From: Ascaphus truei
Lineage: Eukaryota > Chordata > Amphibia > Anura > Ascaphidae
NCBI GenBank assembly: GCA_036426205.1
Contig: CM071568.1
Location: 231,233,727 to 231,297,726, forward strand
Direction: 5' to 3'
Length of the DNA stretch: 64,000 nucleotides
Below, piece by piece: positions 11,076 through 22,600 of the stretch; within the stretch, counting starts at the first letter, position 1, and every line of letters starts with the position of its first letter. The translations under genes and the position numbers were made by a program. The notes beneath the pieces are model-generated. The model did no database searches, was not told where the DNA came from, and was given only the letters and a program-made list of their open reading frames with translations.

Positions 11076-11326
11076 CTTATATTTATTGAGATGGGATATT
11101 TCCCCAATCCTGGCTTGGGGAAAATCCACTTATTTTGTGGGTATTTTGTGTTAATTCCATTTTTACTACAAGTAAATCTTAAAGAATGTGAGGGGGGAGA
11201 AGGGGCAGGGGCTGTTTGTTTGGAAACCACAGAGGGGTTATTGAGAAATAAGGTATATGTCTTAAAATGGGAAACTATATTAGTAAAGTGTTAACTTTCA
11301 GCTAAGATTTCTTACATCATTGTAAC
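11076..11326 (-). promoter_or_regulatory. IL6: IL6 proximal promoter: TATA, two kB sites, C/EBP-like sites
   Basis: Read on the minus strand: CAATAAATATAAG (11076-11088) matches the human IL6 TATA segment almost base for base. GGGGAAATATCCC (11093-11105) and GGATTTTCCCC (11117-11127) are kB-like; the second corresponds to the human site GGGATTTTCC. Further upstream, GGTTTCCAA (11220-11228) and the C-rich stretch after it also recall the human promoter. GTTACAATGATGTAA (11312-11326) resembles a C/EBP-ATF composite. In mammals NF-kB and C/EBP-beta drive IL6 induction through such sites. Binding here is inferred from similarity only. Confidence 0.82.
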
Positions 11327-12698
11327 AAAATAAAACATTGACAGTCTCGTCAAAAGTAGTTGTGCCCCATATATATATATACAAGTAAGAAGTACTTACC
11401 TTACTATTACTTTACTATTTAAAGGTCATAGTATATATTTGACTACATTAGTATATATCACCAAAGGCTGATTTCTAGATTTGTGCCAAGTATTTGGTCA
11501 ATATATTATATCTACATATAACTATATAAATGAACAAAGCTGAGTATAAATATTGTGGGCCATCTTATGCACTAAATTACTTTCAATATATGAAATATGA
11601 ATATACGTTTGTTAATGATACTTATGATTAACTTGCACTTTACAGAGGCTATGTAAGCATACCATACAGGTATAATAAAATGATTATTAAAGCTGCTCTT
11701 TTCTATCTATATTGCTAAACATAAATGAGTGAATTTCCTAATAATCTTATTTAACCTGTCCAAAAACAATATACACCATCATATATAGAAATAGATGACA
11801 ATATTCATGAAATTTGGGGTCATATTTACTTAGTGATGTTAAGCCAAATGATGGCCTTTTCACTCCAATAGACAATGTGTCTTACAGAGCCAGAAGGGGT
11901 CTAATGGAGGAGCACCGCTTAGTAAACATGGCCCTAAATGTCTGTGAATATTAATATCTTCAAACGACTCAGTGAGATTTATTTGGGCAACAGTAATTCG
12001 GAGAAAACAGATAGTTTGGGTAATATTACAGTTTAATTCGATTTCTGGTGAAACGCTTCACCGGACTTGAAAGGACTACAAATTTCTCACAAATCACACA
12101 TTCCCACCATCAATTCGCTGATTCGCTGACTCCTCTCAGCGGTCACAGTTTGCACGTATCACTTCTGATTAACGTGCTAACTCCCATCCAGACCTTGAAA
12201 CTTTTTCCCTGTCCCACAGTTGTAACTAACCTGATTGCACCTGTTAACGCAGCGCTCCCGGGCAGAACCACAAAGCTCTGTTAGTGACTTAACGAGATGT
12301 TCAGTTAACGTCTCATTAAATGCTTACGGGGATCTTGGAAGCTCAGTGACGACGCGCTAAGCGCTGTTTTCTGCTGTAACGAGCCCTTGCGTTACTGTAA
12401 CGGATGTTAGTGTTAGTTATATGCAAAAGAGGTGTTTCCTCTAACAAAGCAGATCCACAGAGCTCCATTATACGTAACACAGGGATTTAACGTTAGTTAT
12501 GTCCTTACTAAACTAGCCGTTACTCACATCCAAACCCTGTGGGCAGTGTTTCCTCATCCCAACATCACTGATCACTGCAGCAGCTTTTTTGAGCAATCAC
12601 TCACAATAATGTTTACACTGTTATGCACCCCCCACCCCCCCCAAAAAAACAACCCTTTTTCGTGGCCCTACTGACTATCCCTCTCTCTTCTCCCCCAG
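11327..12698. other. IL6 upstream flank, no gene seen
   Basis: AT-rich to about 12000. From 12040 to 12560 the sequence repeatedly uses TAACG, GTTAACG and CGTTA words, suggesting a decayed DNA transposon, but I could not fix its termini. A poly-C/poly-A run lies at about 12627-12650. Confidence 0.4.
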
Positions 12699-12987
12699 AT
12701 AGAGGCAGACGGGGAGATGATGGTACACGACGTTGGTGGGCTACCAGAGTGAAGCAGAGGAGCAGCCTCCAGAGGAGTTAGGAGTTGCATGGTGGCAGAG
12801 CGGGACAGCCAGGGAGGAGCGCTTCCCAGCGGTCCGACCCAGAAGGATTTCTTACTTCCGGTCTCTATGCTGCTACATTGCGCTCCTCCTGGCCGTCCTC
12901 CTCTGCCTCCATGCAACTCCTAACTCCTCTGCTTCACTCTGGCTGCCCACCACTGAGTACCATCATCTCCCCCTCACCTGCCTCTAT
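12699..12987. repeat. Inverted repeat with 57-bp loop
   Basis: Left arm 12699-12822 and right arm 12880-12987 are complementary over about 110 bp. The left arm carries an extra stretch of about 16 bp. Both contain GGAGTTAGGAGTTGCATG or its complement. It could be a MITE or a snap-back duplication; no target duplication was found. Confidence 0.8.
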
Positions 12988-13319
12988 TACCACCCTGTCC
13001 CACAGGTAGGCATAGAGGAGGGGGAGAGAACTGGAAGAGTGGGAGGGACGATGAGGAGAGATGATAAGAAGGGATGATGAGGAGCGATTGAGAGGAGGAG
13101 GGGAGAGAGCTGAGGAGAGATGATGTGCAGAGATGATGAGGAAATATATCCTCCAATTTAAATTAAGGCAAATTTTTCTCCTGAATCTATGGAATACGTT
13201 CACTTATAATGGGGCCCTGATAATGTTTTGCCTGGGTGCCTGCACATGTCTAGCTACGCCACTGCCCAGGACTCAAGTTTGCACAGGGACCCCAATGTTG
13301 GTGACCTAGCGAGCACCCA

Positions 13320-13870
13320 CCCATCTCACACACTTCCCCAATCTCTCACCACCCTCTATTTCCCCCCTTCTCACACTCCCCTTCTCATTCCTTGCCCCCA
13401 CTTACTGTCCCCCCTATCTCTTACTCTTCCCGCTCTCTCATTCTAACCCTATCTTTCCCCATCTCTATCATTCTCCCCCTCTCACTCTTCCTCCTCTCAC
13501 TCACTCCTTTCTTTCCTCTATCTCTATCACTCTCCCCTCTCTTACTCTTCCTTCTCACTCTTCCTCCTTCTCACTATCACCCTGCCCCATCTCTAGCCCT
13601 CCTCTCTATCCCCATCTGTATCACTCTCCCCCTCTCTTACTCTTCCCTCTCTCGCTTCCTCCCTCTCTTTTACTCCCCTCTCCATCTCTTACCCCCCTCT
13701 CCCCCATCTCCTCTCTCCCTCCTCCTCCTCTCGCTCTCTCCCCCCTCCTCTCAAACTCAATGCCCCATCCTCTCACTCAATGCCCCACTTCTCTCACTCA
13801 ATCCCCCCTCACTCAACCTCACTCTCCTCTCACACGCAATCCCCCCTTCTCTCATTCTTAATTTTCCCCT
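13320..13870. repeat. CT-rich low-complexity tract
   Basis: About 550 bp of almost pure pyrimidine on the plus strand (CTCTCTC, TCCCCC, CTCACTC words). The long plus-strand open frame here (Ser/Leu/Pro only) is a by-product of composition. Confidence 0.9.
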
Positions 13871-14958
13871 TCCATCACACTAATAACACAAACACACTCA
13901 ACACATGCACATCCACAATAATGTTAGCTTGGGGAGGGAGGCCTCTGGTCCTACGTTGGTGGATGTGGAAGTTGGGCCCAACTTCCGGTGCCGAGCGGTG
14001 GGGGTGGAAGGATTAGGAGGGAAGGCCCAACAGCTGGGGAGAGCTGGGGCCTGGCAGCAAACAGATGCTCGTCATTCAGACGCAGACGTTGGAGGCCGAG
14101 CCCAACTTCCAGTGCCGGCCAAGCCCCCGCCGCTGCCGGGCCTGGAACAATTGTCCCAAGCTTTCGGCAGCCCTGGGATCCACCCCTTTAAATTTAAAAT
14201 GAAAATGAAAAACTCCTCTTGCTCGCCCTAACCAGTATCATGCTGGGACACTTCTCCCTCTGAGGCTGGTGGTTGATCTGGGTGTCAGTGAGATGGGCCA
14301 ATTTATATACGGAACACAAATACTGTAGGTATGATTACACACCTGTGCCAGAATAAATATAAAAATAAGGGCAAGATCCTCAAAAGTGTAAAAGTTTCAG
14401 CACAACTATATTGCCATTCAAATAAATGGGACTAAGGTTTAACATGCCTTCTGTGTCAATTCTATGTGCCAATTCTTTAAAGGTGACCGGAGGACTGGTA
14501 GAACGTTTCAGTAATTTGTGCTAGTATTCCTGCATTGTAAAATGTGCAGGTAATACATTTTTTGGGGAACATGTCTAACCGTTAACAGTTCATACATCGA
14601 CAGATATGTGGTCTACAACACTGTAGTGAATACCAATCAATACTATATGCCAAATGCTACATACAGTACAGTGATGTCAACTAAAATATTAATCAAATCA
14701 CTGAAGTGACCATAGAACCTTTGTTTAAAAATATCAATTACTATAGATATTATGAAAACATACAATAGCAAGAGAATGATTCTTATACTTATGCGTGTTA
14801 AAGGCACAGTTAATGTTTCATTTCTTATGTACATTTCATTTTAACATTGTTGAGTTATGGAGTTAGGTGTTTTACATGTGTGGGGAATCATTTGGACATA
14901 AAGATTTTTTCATGTTAGTTATAATTATTTAAATATCACTGTCACGGTAGACCAGGAC
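13871..14958. other. GC-rich patch then AT-rich DNA, nothing recognised
   Basis: 13920-14190 is CpG-rich and resembles 25060-25240 in base composition and in words such as CCGGGCCTGG, suggesting an old shared repeat. The rest is featureless. Confidence 0.4.
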
Positions 14959-16245
14959 TTTTTTTTGTTACTTAAGTTTTTATTAATCATTTTTCAGAAT
15001 TTAGGGAAGGGGTTACATACAAAAGAAAAGGGGCGGGCGGGGGGTTACATTGATACATAGAATCTGGTAAAATCACAATTGGAAGGAATTAGGGGGAAAG
15101 GGAAGGATACAGCATATGAACATATACAATATAGTGAACATCAGTTTAAATACAGCATAAATCACAACGTTCAGAATATTTAATCTAAATATGGAGATAT
15201 ACCCACATGTTGGAACCAAGGGGCCCAAATCACTGAGAATTGTGAGGTAGAGCCATTCAGGTAAGCTGAGAGTTTTTCATATAAACTATATGGCAGATTT
15301 TGTTGTTTGTTTGGTTTAGAGATGGAGGGGCAGATTGTTTCCTATTGTTGGCGATTGTACACCTAGTGGTATTTAAAATTTGGGAAATAATTTTGGCTTC
15401 TTTTTTATTTTGCTTGTCCATTGGTTTCAAAAGCAATATATATAATGGATCATGGGGAATAGTGATCCCCAGGATCCTATATACTAGGGTGAACACTTCC
15501 ATCCATAGTGGTTGGATTTTGGGGCATGATCAAAATATGTGTAGTATATTCCCCATTTCACCACAATTACGCAAACATAAAGGGGAGACACCTGGGGAAA
15601 AAGAGTGTAACCTAGTAGGGGTCATGTACCATCTGAATATTAGTTTGTAGATATTCTCCTTGATCACAACACACAATGAATTTTTGGAGGCGGCCTCCCA
15701 TATATCTTTCCATATAATAGATGATGGCGGGATAGCGCTCAAACCCAAGTGTCAAGATGTATAGAAAACCTATCAATTTATATCCAGATCTAAATTGGTA
15801 TTTAAATCCTTCTCCGAGGAGATCATATATTTATCAGGAGTTTGGCTGCTTTTAATGGGAGTCAGGTTATGGTATAGCGCGGAGATAATACCCTTTGTAA
15901 CCACCAATCCTCGTACAAAGTTAGATTGTGGGATCTATTTGCCTTGTAGATAGACTGGTTAAAGTGTCTCATCTGGAGAAATCTAAAAAAATTCAGAGAA
16001 GGGAATATGATGACTAGTTTGTAATGACTCAAAGGAGGGGACCTTCCCATGAATAAGGATATCGTTGACTCTTAGGAGTCCTTTTTGGATTGTTGGTTAT
16101 CTAAATAAAAAGGAAGGGAGGGGTCCGTAAACAGAGGTTGCATGACTGAGGGGAGGCCAGTTAAATGGAACCTGGATTTAAGGAAGACCCAGAGATTAGA
16201 GGTAAAAGATATCACTGGATTTCTGTAGATCCTAGTACTTTCAAC
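14959..16245 (-). pseudogene. L1-type LINE, 3' end of ORF2 and 3' UTR
   Basis: Minus strand. Broken frames between 16240 and 15257 encode the C-terminal part of an L1-clade ORF2, downstream of RT: FFRFLQMRHFNQ (about 15945), then KLIFRWYMTPTRLHSF and VSPLCLRNCGEMGNILHIFW (15530-15640), the Cys-rich end seen in L1 and Tx1 proteins, then a polar tail. The 3' UTR ends in an A-run on the minus strand (plus-strand T-run at about 14959-14967). The 5' end is truncated at about 16245, where an LTR-like sequence begins. Frameshifts and stops make it non-functional. Confidence 0.85.
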
Positions 16246-17376
16246 TACCTTCCGGGATCAATTCACTAGGCAGGACCAGGCAGTGGAATAAAATGGGGTT
16301 TATTCTGGTAAAACCAGCAGACACACAATGAAACACAAAATACAGGTAATACACACAACTGGGGGTCTGGAGGGAGTCTCTAGCCTCACTAGGTGCATGG
16401 CGCCTGCTTCAGAAGGCTTACCCTGTCCGCTCCACGTCCAGGAACACCACAGAACTCTTTCCTGGGGAAAGATACCTGGCTTTCCCCGCTGACCGCGTCT
16501 TCGAGGAAAGTTAGAACTTGGCCGCGATCTGAGAACTTGTCCTCAGCTAGGCTTCTCCGGAAACTCTGTGCAGAGTAATTTGCTAGCGTAAATTTCGCCT
16601 GCCAGCGCTTCACCAGACAAAACCCAAGATCGTCTGGTTCTCTGATCGGGCAGTCCCTTTACAAAGACCTCAGTGTCCTATGTTCAACATGGAAAGGGGG
16701 CTGGCGGCCAATCAGAGAGCGGATTGAAACTGCAACAGCCAATCACGAGCTGGGGGCTTGACTGGCTGAACGCGTCAGAGGAGGAGATCCGTCAAGGGGT
16801 TCAGGATGCCGGCAAGCAAGAAATTCGAACTGGCCAAGGGGAACCATGCCTACCGGCAACGGCTCCCCCTTGCCAGCCAAATGCCTCCCGCTGGGTAGTA
16901 TCCACCAAGTCTGGGAGAACAAAGAGTCTCCCCTGCGGAGAGTCTTTGTCACCAGACCTGGTACTCCGCCCTCGCCCGCTCACCAAACGGCCCGACACCT
17001 CTCGACTTCCATCCTCCTCTTTGATCCAACATCTGCTTATCGAATTACCAGGACTGTCTGTATAGAGATGAATACACATTTTAAAAGTACATATTTTTTC
17101 CTTTAACCTGGGCTCGGGAATATGAATGTTACACTAAGCATGGCGGGTGGGAAATACAATACTTTAAAGGAGAAATACAATGGTGATAACATGCACACGC
17201 GTACCCTCAGACCAGACGCAGTCTGCGTGTAAAATGGGGGGGACAACCGGTATCTTTATCTGCCAACCTTTTACACATGTTTTAATCACATTTCCACCCA
17301 AATACCCACTATTAAACTCCCGCTCCCGAAGTCCGAAATTTATTGAAATACATTAAGGGATATAACAAACACAGTG
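16246..17376. other. Probable LTR-like fragment and unassigned DNA
   Basis: 16250-17135 looks like a retroviral-type LTR in minus orientation: an AATAAA-like signal in TGGAATAAAATGGGG/TTTATT near 16290-16305, then a moderately GC-rich body. I could not find clear TG...CA ends or a target duplication, so no boundary is claimed. 17140-17376 has nothing recognisable. Confidence 0.35.
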
Positions 17377-17391
17377 TACCTGGATTATAGT

Positions 17392-17986
17392 AACATACAA
17401 TGTAATTATATTGGGAGGGAGTGGGGAGATGGAGATGGGCTGAGGTGTATAGCACTGTAGCATATGCCTGAAATAAACCAGCAAAGCTAATTGACACCAA
17501 ATAAAGCCTATAGATATAGAACAAAGGATCTCTGATTGACAACTGCTATTAGGACTCTAATCACTATACCTCTGTAGGTGTGTTGTGCGGCATGTGGCGT
17601 AGCATACCGATCAAACCAACCTGTATTGTTAAGTATAGCACAAAACAGTGTATGCCTAATGGGTGTACTGCCACTTTAACCTCATAAGATATCAATTCTC
17701 ACTGTTAGCGCAACACAATAACAGGTTGGTGGTACGTGGCTTGATTCTACGCCCAATGACGTTGACAAACACAACACACAGGTAAATAAACGGTATAGCT
17801 AATAAGGAATATAAAAACCTGGAAGCAACTGATACTAAACACTCTGCTAGTGTGAAATAAGCAGCATTCAAATAATACTGTGGTAAGTGGACTTGCTGTC
17901 CAAATATAATCAATGCTGTTAATGTTATGTCCCATGCGAAGCAACTACAATCAGACAGTAATATAATTTCCTAGGCAGAAATATGC
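17392..17986. repeat. Foldback element 1, left arm
   Basis: Reverse complement of 18745-19339 with scattered single-base differences. The outer end is AACATACAATGT and the inner end is CTAGGCAGAAATATGC. Confidence 0.95.
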
Positions 17987-17999
17987 TTCAAAGTTTATA

Positions 18000-18396
18000 C
18001 TGCACCGACACACTTTATTCGAGCAAATACCCAGTATGTACCTGGCAGATACCTGGAATGCGCCGCTCCTCACCTCTGACAAGCCCCGTTGCGTTTGCCT
18101 TCCCAGCCTGGGTTCATGCCTGGCTGACGGGCGGCTGATCTGTTAAATTATAATGATTAGGATTTAATAGGCTGCAATGCTTCGCGTGTCTACCAGATGG
18201 CATAAATTCATGAATTGTAATTCAGTATATATATATATACTGTGCAGTATTGCAGCCAGCGGGAATAAAATGCTTCAATCCCTGCCTGGAAAATACCTCA
18301 ATGCACTCGGGCAGAAAACAGTCACAAACCTCAATACACCCGGGTATACCCGAATTCGTGGGACTAGCCGAGCTCAAATAAAGTGTGTCGCCAGTG
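18000..18396 (+). repeat. 397-bp mariner-type MITE, family B (copy 1), nested
   Basis: Ends CTGCACCGACACACTTTATT and AATAAAGTGTGTCGCCAGTG form imperfect inverted repeats between TA dinucleotides (17998-17999, 18397-18398). A second copy of exactly the same length lies inverted at 36446-36842. It is inserted inside foldback element 1. Confidence 0.9.
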
Positions 18397-18688
18397 TAGG
18401 CATTTATCTTTTAAATGTCTGAGCAACATTGCCCGCAGGCTGTCAGTATTGATAGTATATTTCAGCATAAACACAGCTCAATGCATAGCATGCATAACAT
18501 AAGACTGACTGACATAAATACAAAACAGCATGGAGACAGGCTTGACCCTTAACCACAGAGTGGTAGACAGCTGCTATGCCTGGATACGAGCGCAGTTAAA
18601 ATCGAGTCTGTAGCAGAGACAGAGATACAATGTGCCAACAATACCACTCTCTCACTGATCCCTCCCAGTAGACGTCACCACGCCAAAC

Positions 18689-18729
18689 GCCCTACGCGTT
18701 TCCCTCCTACACGGAGATTCTTCAGGGGC
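18689..18729 (-). ncRNA. Hammerhead-ribozyme-like motif 1
   Basis: Minus strand: GCCC (stem I), CTGAAGA, stem-loop with CTCC and GGAG, GAAACGCGTA, GGGC (stem I). The core words CUGANGA and GAAA and a closing stem I are present. Stem III would be minimal, as reported for hammerheads in Penelope-like elements. One or two extra bases after CTGAAGA depart from the canonical core, so activity is uncertain. Confidence 0.5.
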
Positions 18730-18744
18730 TCGTATCCAGGCATA

Positions 18745-19339
18745 GCATATTTCTACCTAGGAAATTATATTACTGTCTGATTGTAGTTGCTTCGCATGGG
18801 ACATAACATCAACAGCATTGATTATATTTGGACGGCATGTCCACTTACCGCAGTATTATTTGAATGCTGCTTATTTCACACTAGCAGAGTGTTTAGTATC
18901 AGTTGCTTCCAGGTTTTTATATTCTTTATTAGCTATACCGTTTATTTACCTGTGTGTTGTGTTTGTCAACGTCATTGGGCGTAGAATCAATCCACGTACC
19001 ACCAACCTGTTATTGTGTTTCGCTAACAGTGAGAATTGATATCTTATGAGGTTAAAGTGGCAGTACACCCATTAGGCATACACTGTTTTGTGCTATACTT
19101 AACAATACAGGTTGGTTTGATCGGTATGCTACGCCACATGCCGCACAACACACCTACAGAGGTATAGTGATTAGAGTCCTAATAGCAGTTGTCAATCAGA
19201 GATCCTTTGTTCTATATCTATAGGCTTTATTTGGTGTCAATTAGCTTTGCTGGTTTATTTCAGGCATATGCTACAGTGCTATACACCTCAGCCCATCTCC
19301 ATCTCCCCATTCCCTCCCGATATAAGTACATTGTATGTT
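18745..19339. repeat. Foldback element 1, right arm
   Basis: Reverse complement of 17392-17986. The outermost matched bases are ACATTGTATGTT. Confidence 0.95.
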
Positions 19340-19608
19340 ATTATTAATATTCTGTATGTAGAACCTATTTTATTGTGTGAATAATTAAACGTTAAGTTTT
19401 AATTGCCCAGGAGTGCGCTTGAAAATGAGCTTCTAGTTGGTAAGCGTAGGTACTAATATGCTCTCGCTTCCCAGCTGTTGTGAGTTATTGTAATTATCAG
19501 CTCATCATTTGCACCCACCGCCACACTAGGCTATAGGGCACACCCACATCACATCAACACGATTACTTTAGTGAGGTGTATTCTTTGTTTATATACCTGG
19601 ATTATAGT

Positions 19609-21056
19609 GCTGATAAGTTTGTTTTTAGGGGTAATCAGCCGAACTTCACCTTTATTATGATGGCTGGCTAACCCCACCGTCACCATCACTTACCAACTTC
19701 CTCCTGCTGCAGGTCAGAAGTGTCTACCAGAGTGGGCAGACTGACCACCTGTCAGGTTTAAATTACCTCAATCAGTCTGTAAAGATGGGGCTCAAGAGGA
19801 CCACTATCTGCTGGCTGGAGCATCTTGCTTACCTAGCTTAGGCATGGGATGTGAGTAACGGTCATTATTGAATGTCTATTTATACTTTATCTGAACTTGT
19901 TTGTGACATAGCTCGTGGGTCAGAGCACATGAGTTATATTAGGTGCTAAAGAGCATGTGCTTCTGTATGAAGGATGTGAGAAATGACATTTCACATGTAT
20001 AGAACTGTGGTTTAATGCATATGTGCGTTAGTAGATATGGTGCGCAACCATCCATCTTAACATACTGTTAAGCTATGCTCATCAGGAACCTAACTGATGT
20101 TGTTTTGGCATGCAATTAGCTGTGTGAATCTCCGTTAATGAAGGCAATAACATTGGCTATATTTGCACATGCGTTAGTAAGGGCAAGGTAGTGGCAGCAT
20201 TCACTCGTTGAATGTCTGCCCAAGAAAGGGCAAAAAATGTTTTGTAGTCCCATTAGCAAAATGTAAAGGGGCTAACGCCTGAGCCTCCAGAGTGACCAGC
20301 ATCACATTGCTTTGCAATGCCCCTATAGCAGCAATGCAGTTAAAGTTGTTCACAAAACTTGCCAGTAACGTCAACAGTCAAAGGGAAGGGTCATTACTAA
20401 TTCTATTGTCTGCCACTTCTGCAGTTCTCTATTAAAATGGCCTTATTGTACGAAGTGCGATAGTGCCGATTCAGCACTACTGAAGTCAACAGGGCTTTTC
20501 ATGTGCTAGTAGCGGTGTCAGCGATATAGCATTTTAAATAATAATGGCTAAAGAATCATGAAAATAATCACCCAACAAGACAAGGATGTCTGTAGCTGTT
20601 AACCAAACAGGGGTGATGTATCAATAATAATAATTAAAATAAAAAGTTTTGACTCATTGCATGTTTGTCTGTTGGTGTTAGCGACAGATGTAAGAGAATT
20701 TCTAATATATGACATGGATTGATAGCCAGACCTGTCCTATTTTTCTGACACTAGTACAAGGCGAAAAAGTGGCGTAGGTGGCACAGAGTTTGATACACAT
20801 TTTAATGTAGGGGGGCTGCCTTTAACCCCTTCCCTACAAGAGGAGTCTGCAGAGTATGACTTTTCTTCATAATATACTTGTGTACTGCCGTTGCAGTGAA
20901 GATGTTTTAAAATAACTACAGAGTATAACACAGGGTTACAGTATACACATTAACATTAAATTCAATTATTCACATCCCCTATCTGCAGATTACCATCATG
21001 GTGCAGTATCCCAGCATAATATGTGCTGCGGTTTCTACGACTTTTACGAACACTTA
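19609..21056. other. No recognised feature
   Basis: Mixed unique-looking DNA. Short open frames have no recognisable domain. Confidence 0.4.
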
Positions 21057-21546
21057 GGGGCCTATGCAGAGAGCAGCGCTAAAGTAAATCTCGCCATTTT
21101 TTTGAGAAATTCGCGCAGAAAACAGACGAAAATGGCGAGTTACGAAAAACGCGCCATTTTTTTTTTCTATTTGTAAATCTCGCCGCGCGGCTGGCGAGAA
21201 CCTACATCTCGCCAGTTTTAAAAATATCCTAATGCAGAAAGGCGCGAACGGCAACTAGCGGCTGTTCGCGCCAATAAAATGGCGCGATTTTCGACAATTT
21301 GCTCAGCCAACAAAAGTTGGCAAGAAGCTGGAGCTCGGCGGCTATAGGAAAGGGAAAAAAAATGCGCGATTTTTTTTTTACACATTTCAGCATCGCGCAT
21401 CTCTCCATTTTAAACTCGCCACACGCATTCATGCTATAAATTGCAGATTTCGCACATTTCTGCATATGGAGAATAAAACTCTCCAAAAAAGCTACTTTTT
21501 ATTACCGTCGCCAATTTTTAAATTCGCTGCTATCTGCATAGGCCCC
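21057..21546. repeat. 490-bp PIF/Harbinger-type MITE
   Basis: Near-perfect terminal inverted repeats GGGGCCTATGCAGAGAGCAG and CTGCTATCTGCATAGGCCCC, flanked by the 3-bp duplication TTA (21054-21056 and 21547-21549), the usual Harbinger target. The interior is rich in TCGCC and GGCGA words. The end resembles the start of the Harbinger element at 62205 (GGGCCTCATGCAGTAAGCG). Confidence 0.9.
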
Positions 21547-21549
21547 TTA

Positions 21550-22600
21550 ATCTGTCCTATTTATAGTCTTAAACCAGCTGAGTTTGCATTCATAGATCCA
21601 AAACCTAGTTCTCCCTGGGAATTGAAAGAAAAGACAAATAAAGCTGAATGATGCTCTGAGTTTTTTTTCTTGCGCATAAATGGGCTAATTTCATTCATAA
21701 ATTTCGATGCAAGAATACAAACCCTTAGAGTGACTCATTGTTAATGGAGTAACTGTTGAAACATCGTAATATGTGTCACACTTTTCCACATAAAAAAAAT
21801 CTCAGAACTTTCATTTTACGTTCCAAGGAAACAATCAACTTCCTCTTCATAAGCAGAGCGCAAAAGACAGCATCATTTTTTTTTTTGTTTCAAATGTTTT
21901 TATTATTTTGGTGAAAACAACAAAGGAGTTATATGAAATTATCTATACTACAGCACAGTAAATGCCACTTTTAACATTTTTCTTTTTCAAACTTCTGGAA
22001 ACATACAGTGATATTAGATCAAAATAAGTTTCAAAAGAAAAAAGGTTAGAACTTATTTGTGCCATTTTCTCCTATTCAATTTGTTCTTGTGATTTGCGTA
22101 TTTTTCCTCTATTAATTTAAACATGGATGATGATATGAAAAGAAAGGAAGGACGAAAGGACAGAGGAGAGGGGAAGAAGAGAGAGGGGAGAAAAAAAAAA
22201 TAGGGTGGAAAGCGGCTCAGATAGTAGGGGAGTGGGGACTCATCCCGTCCTCCCGCCCGCATCCTGGTCTGTCGAAAGGTGTCTCCTTCGTTTTTAATTG
22301 ACATAAAAAGCTTATTTTTTGTGCGGAACTTTTATAGGTAAATTTTTAGCATATGGTCCGCCTTTGTTCTGTATTTACATATGTGAAGACTGGGGCACCC
22401 CTTATACTGTACATGTTTCCAAGGCAAGGATAGTCCTGGGAGGAACAGCAAAACTACTTTAAAAGTAAAGCCTGACCTAGTGTATGGACAATAGAACTTT
22501 GAACTGTGTGTAATGCATTAGCACAATAGTTTAGAGGTTATACCTATACAGTAGGGCTGATGGAGTTATAATACACAGATTTAGAAAGACTCATGGGTAT
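21550..22600. other. Possible LINE tail (minus) and unassigned DNA
   Basis: A T-run at about 21877-21887 followed by AT-rich sequence and a purine-rich stretch (22140-22210) could be the A-tailed 3' UTR of a LINE on the minus strand. No ORF2 residues can be recognised, so this is weak. Confidence 0.35.

Larger units (their letters stand above)
17392..19593 (-). mobile_element. Foldback element 1 (Penelope-type candidate) with hammerhead-like motif
   Basis: A 2.2-kb insertion bounded by a perfect 15-bp direct repeat TACCTGGATTATAGT (17377-17391 and 19594-19608). In minus orientation the order is: tail (19593-19340), arm (19339-18745), hammerhead-like motif (18729-18689), loop, then the inverted arm (17986-17392). 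The arms are about 595 bp each and nearly identical. A 19-bp continuation of the arm (18728-18746 pairing with 18573-18591) shows that about 586 bp, including a 397-bp MITE, now separates the two parts of the left arm. Each arm holds the same open frame of about 65 codons, but its coding value is doubtful. No protein of a known transposon is encoded, so mobility would be in trans. Penelope type is inferred from the motif and from the long target duplication. Confidence 0.72.

Noticed and set aside
13392..13883. 163-codon Ser/Leu/Pro protein
   Set aside because: Lies in a CT-rich tract; no complexity.
17692..19039. A conserved 65-73 codon protein present twice (17692-17944 minus, 18787-19039 plus)
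   Set aside because: Both copies belong to the two arms of one foldback element, so similarity reflects duplication; residues look like random hydrophobic translation.
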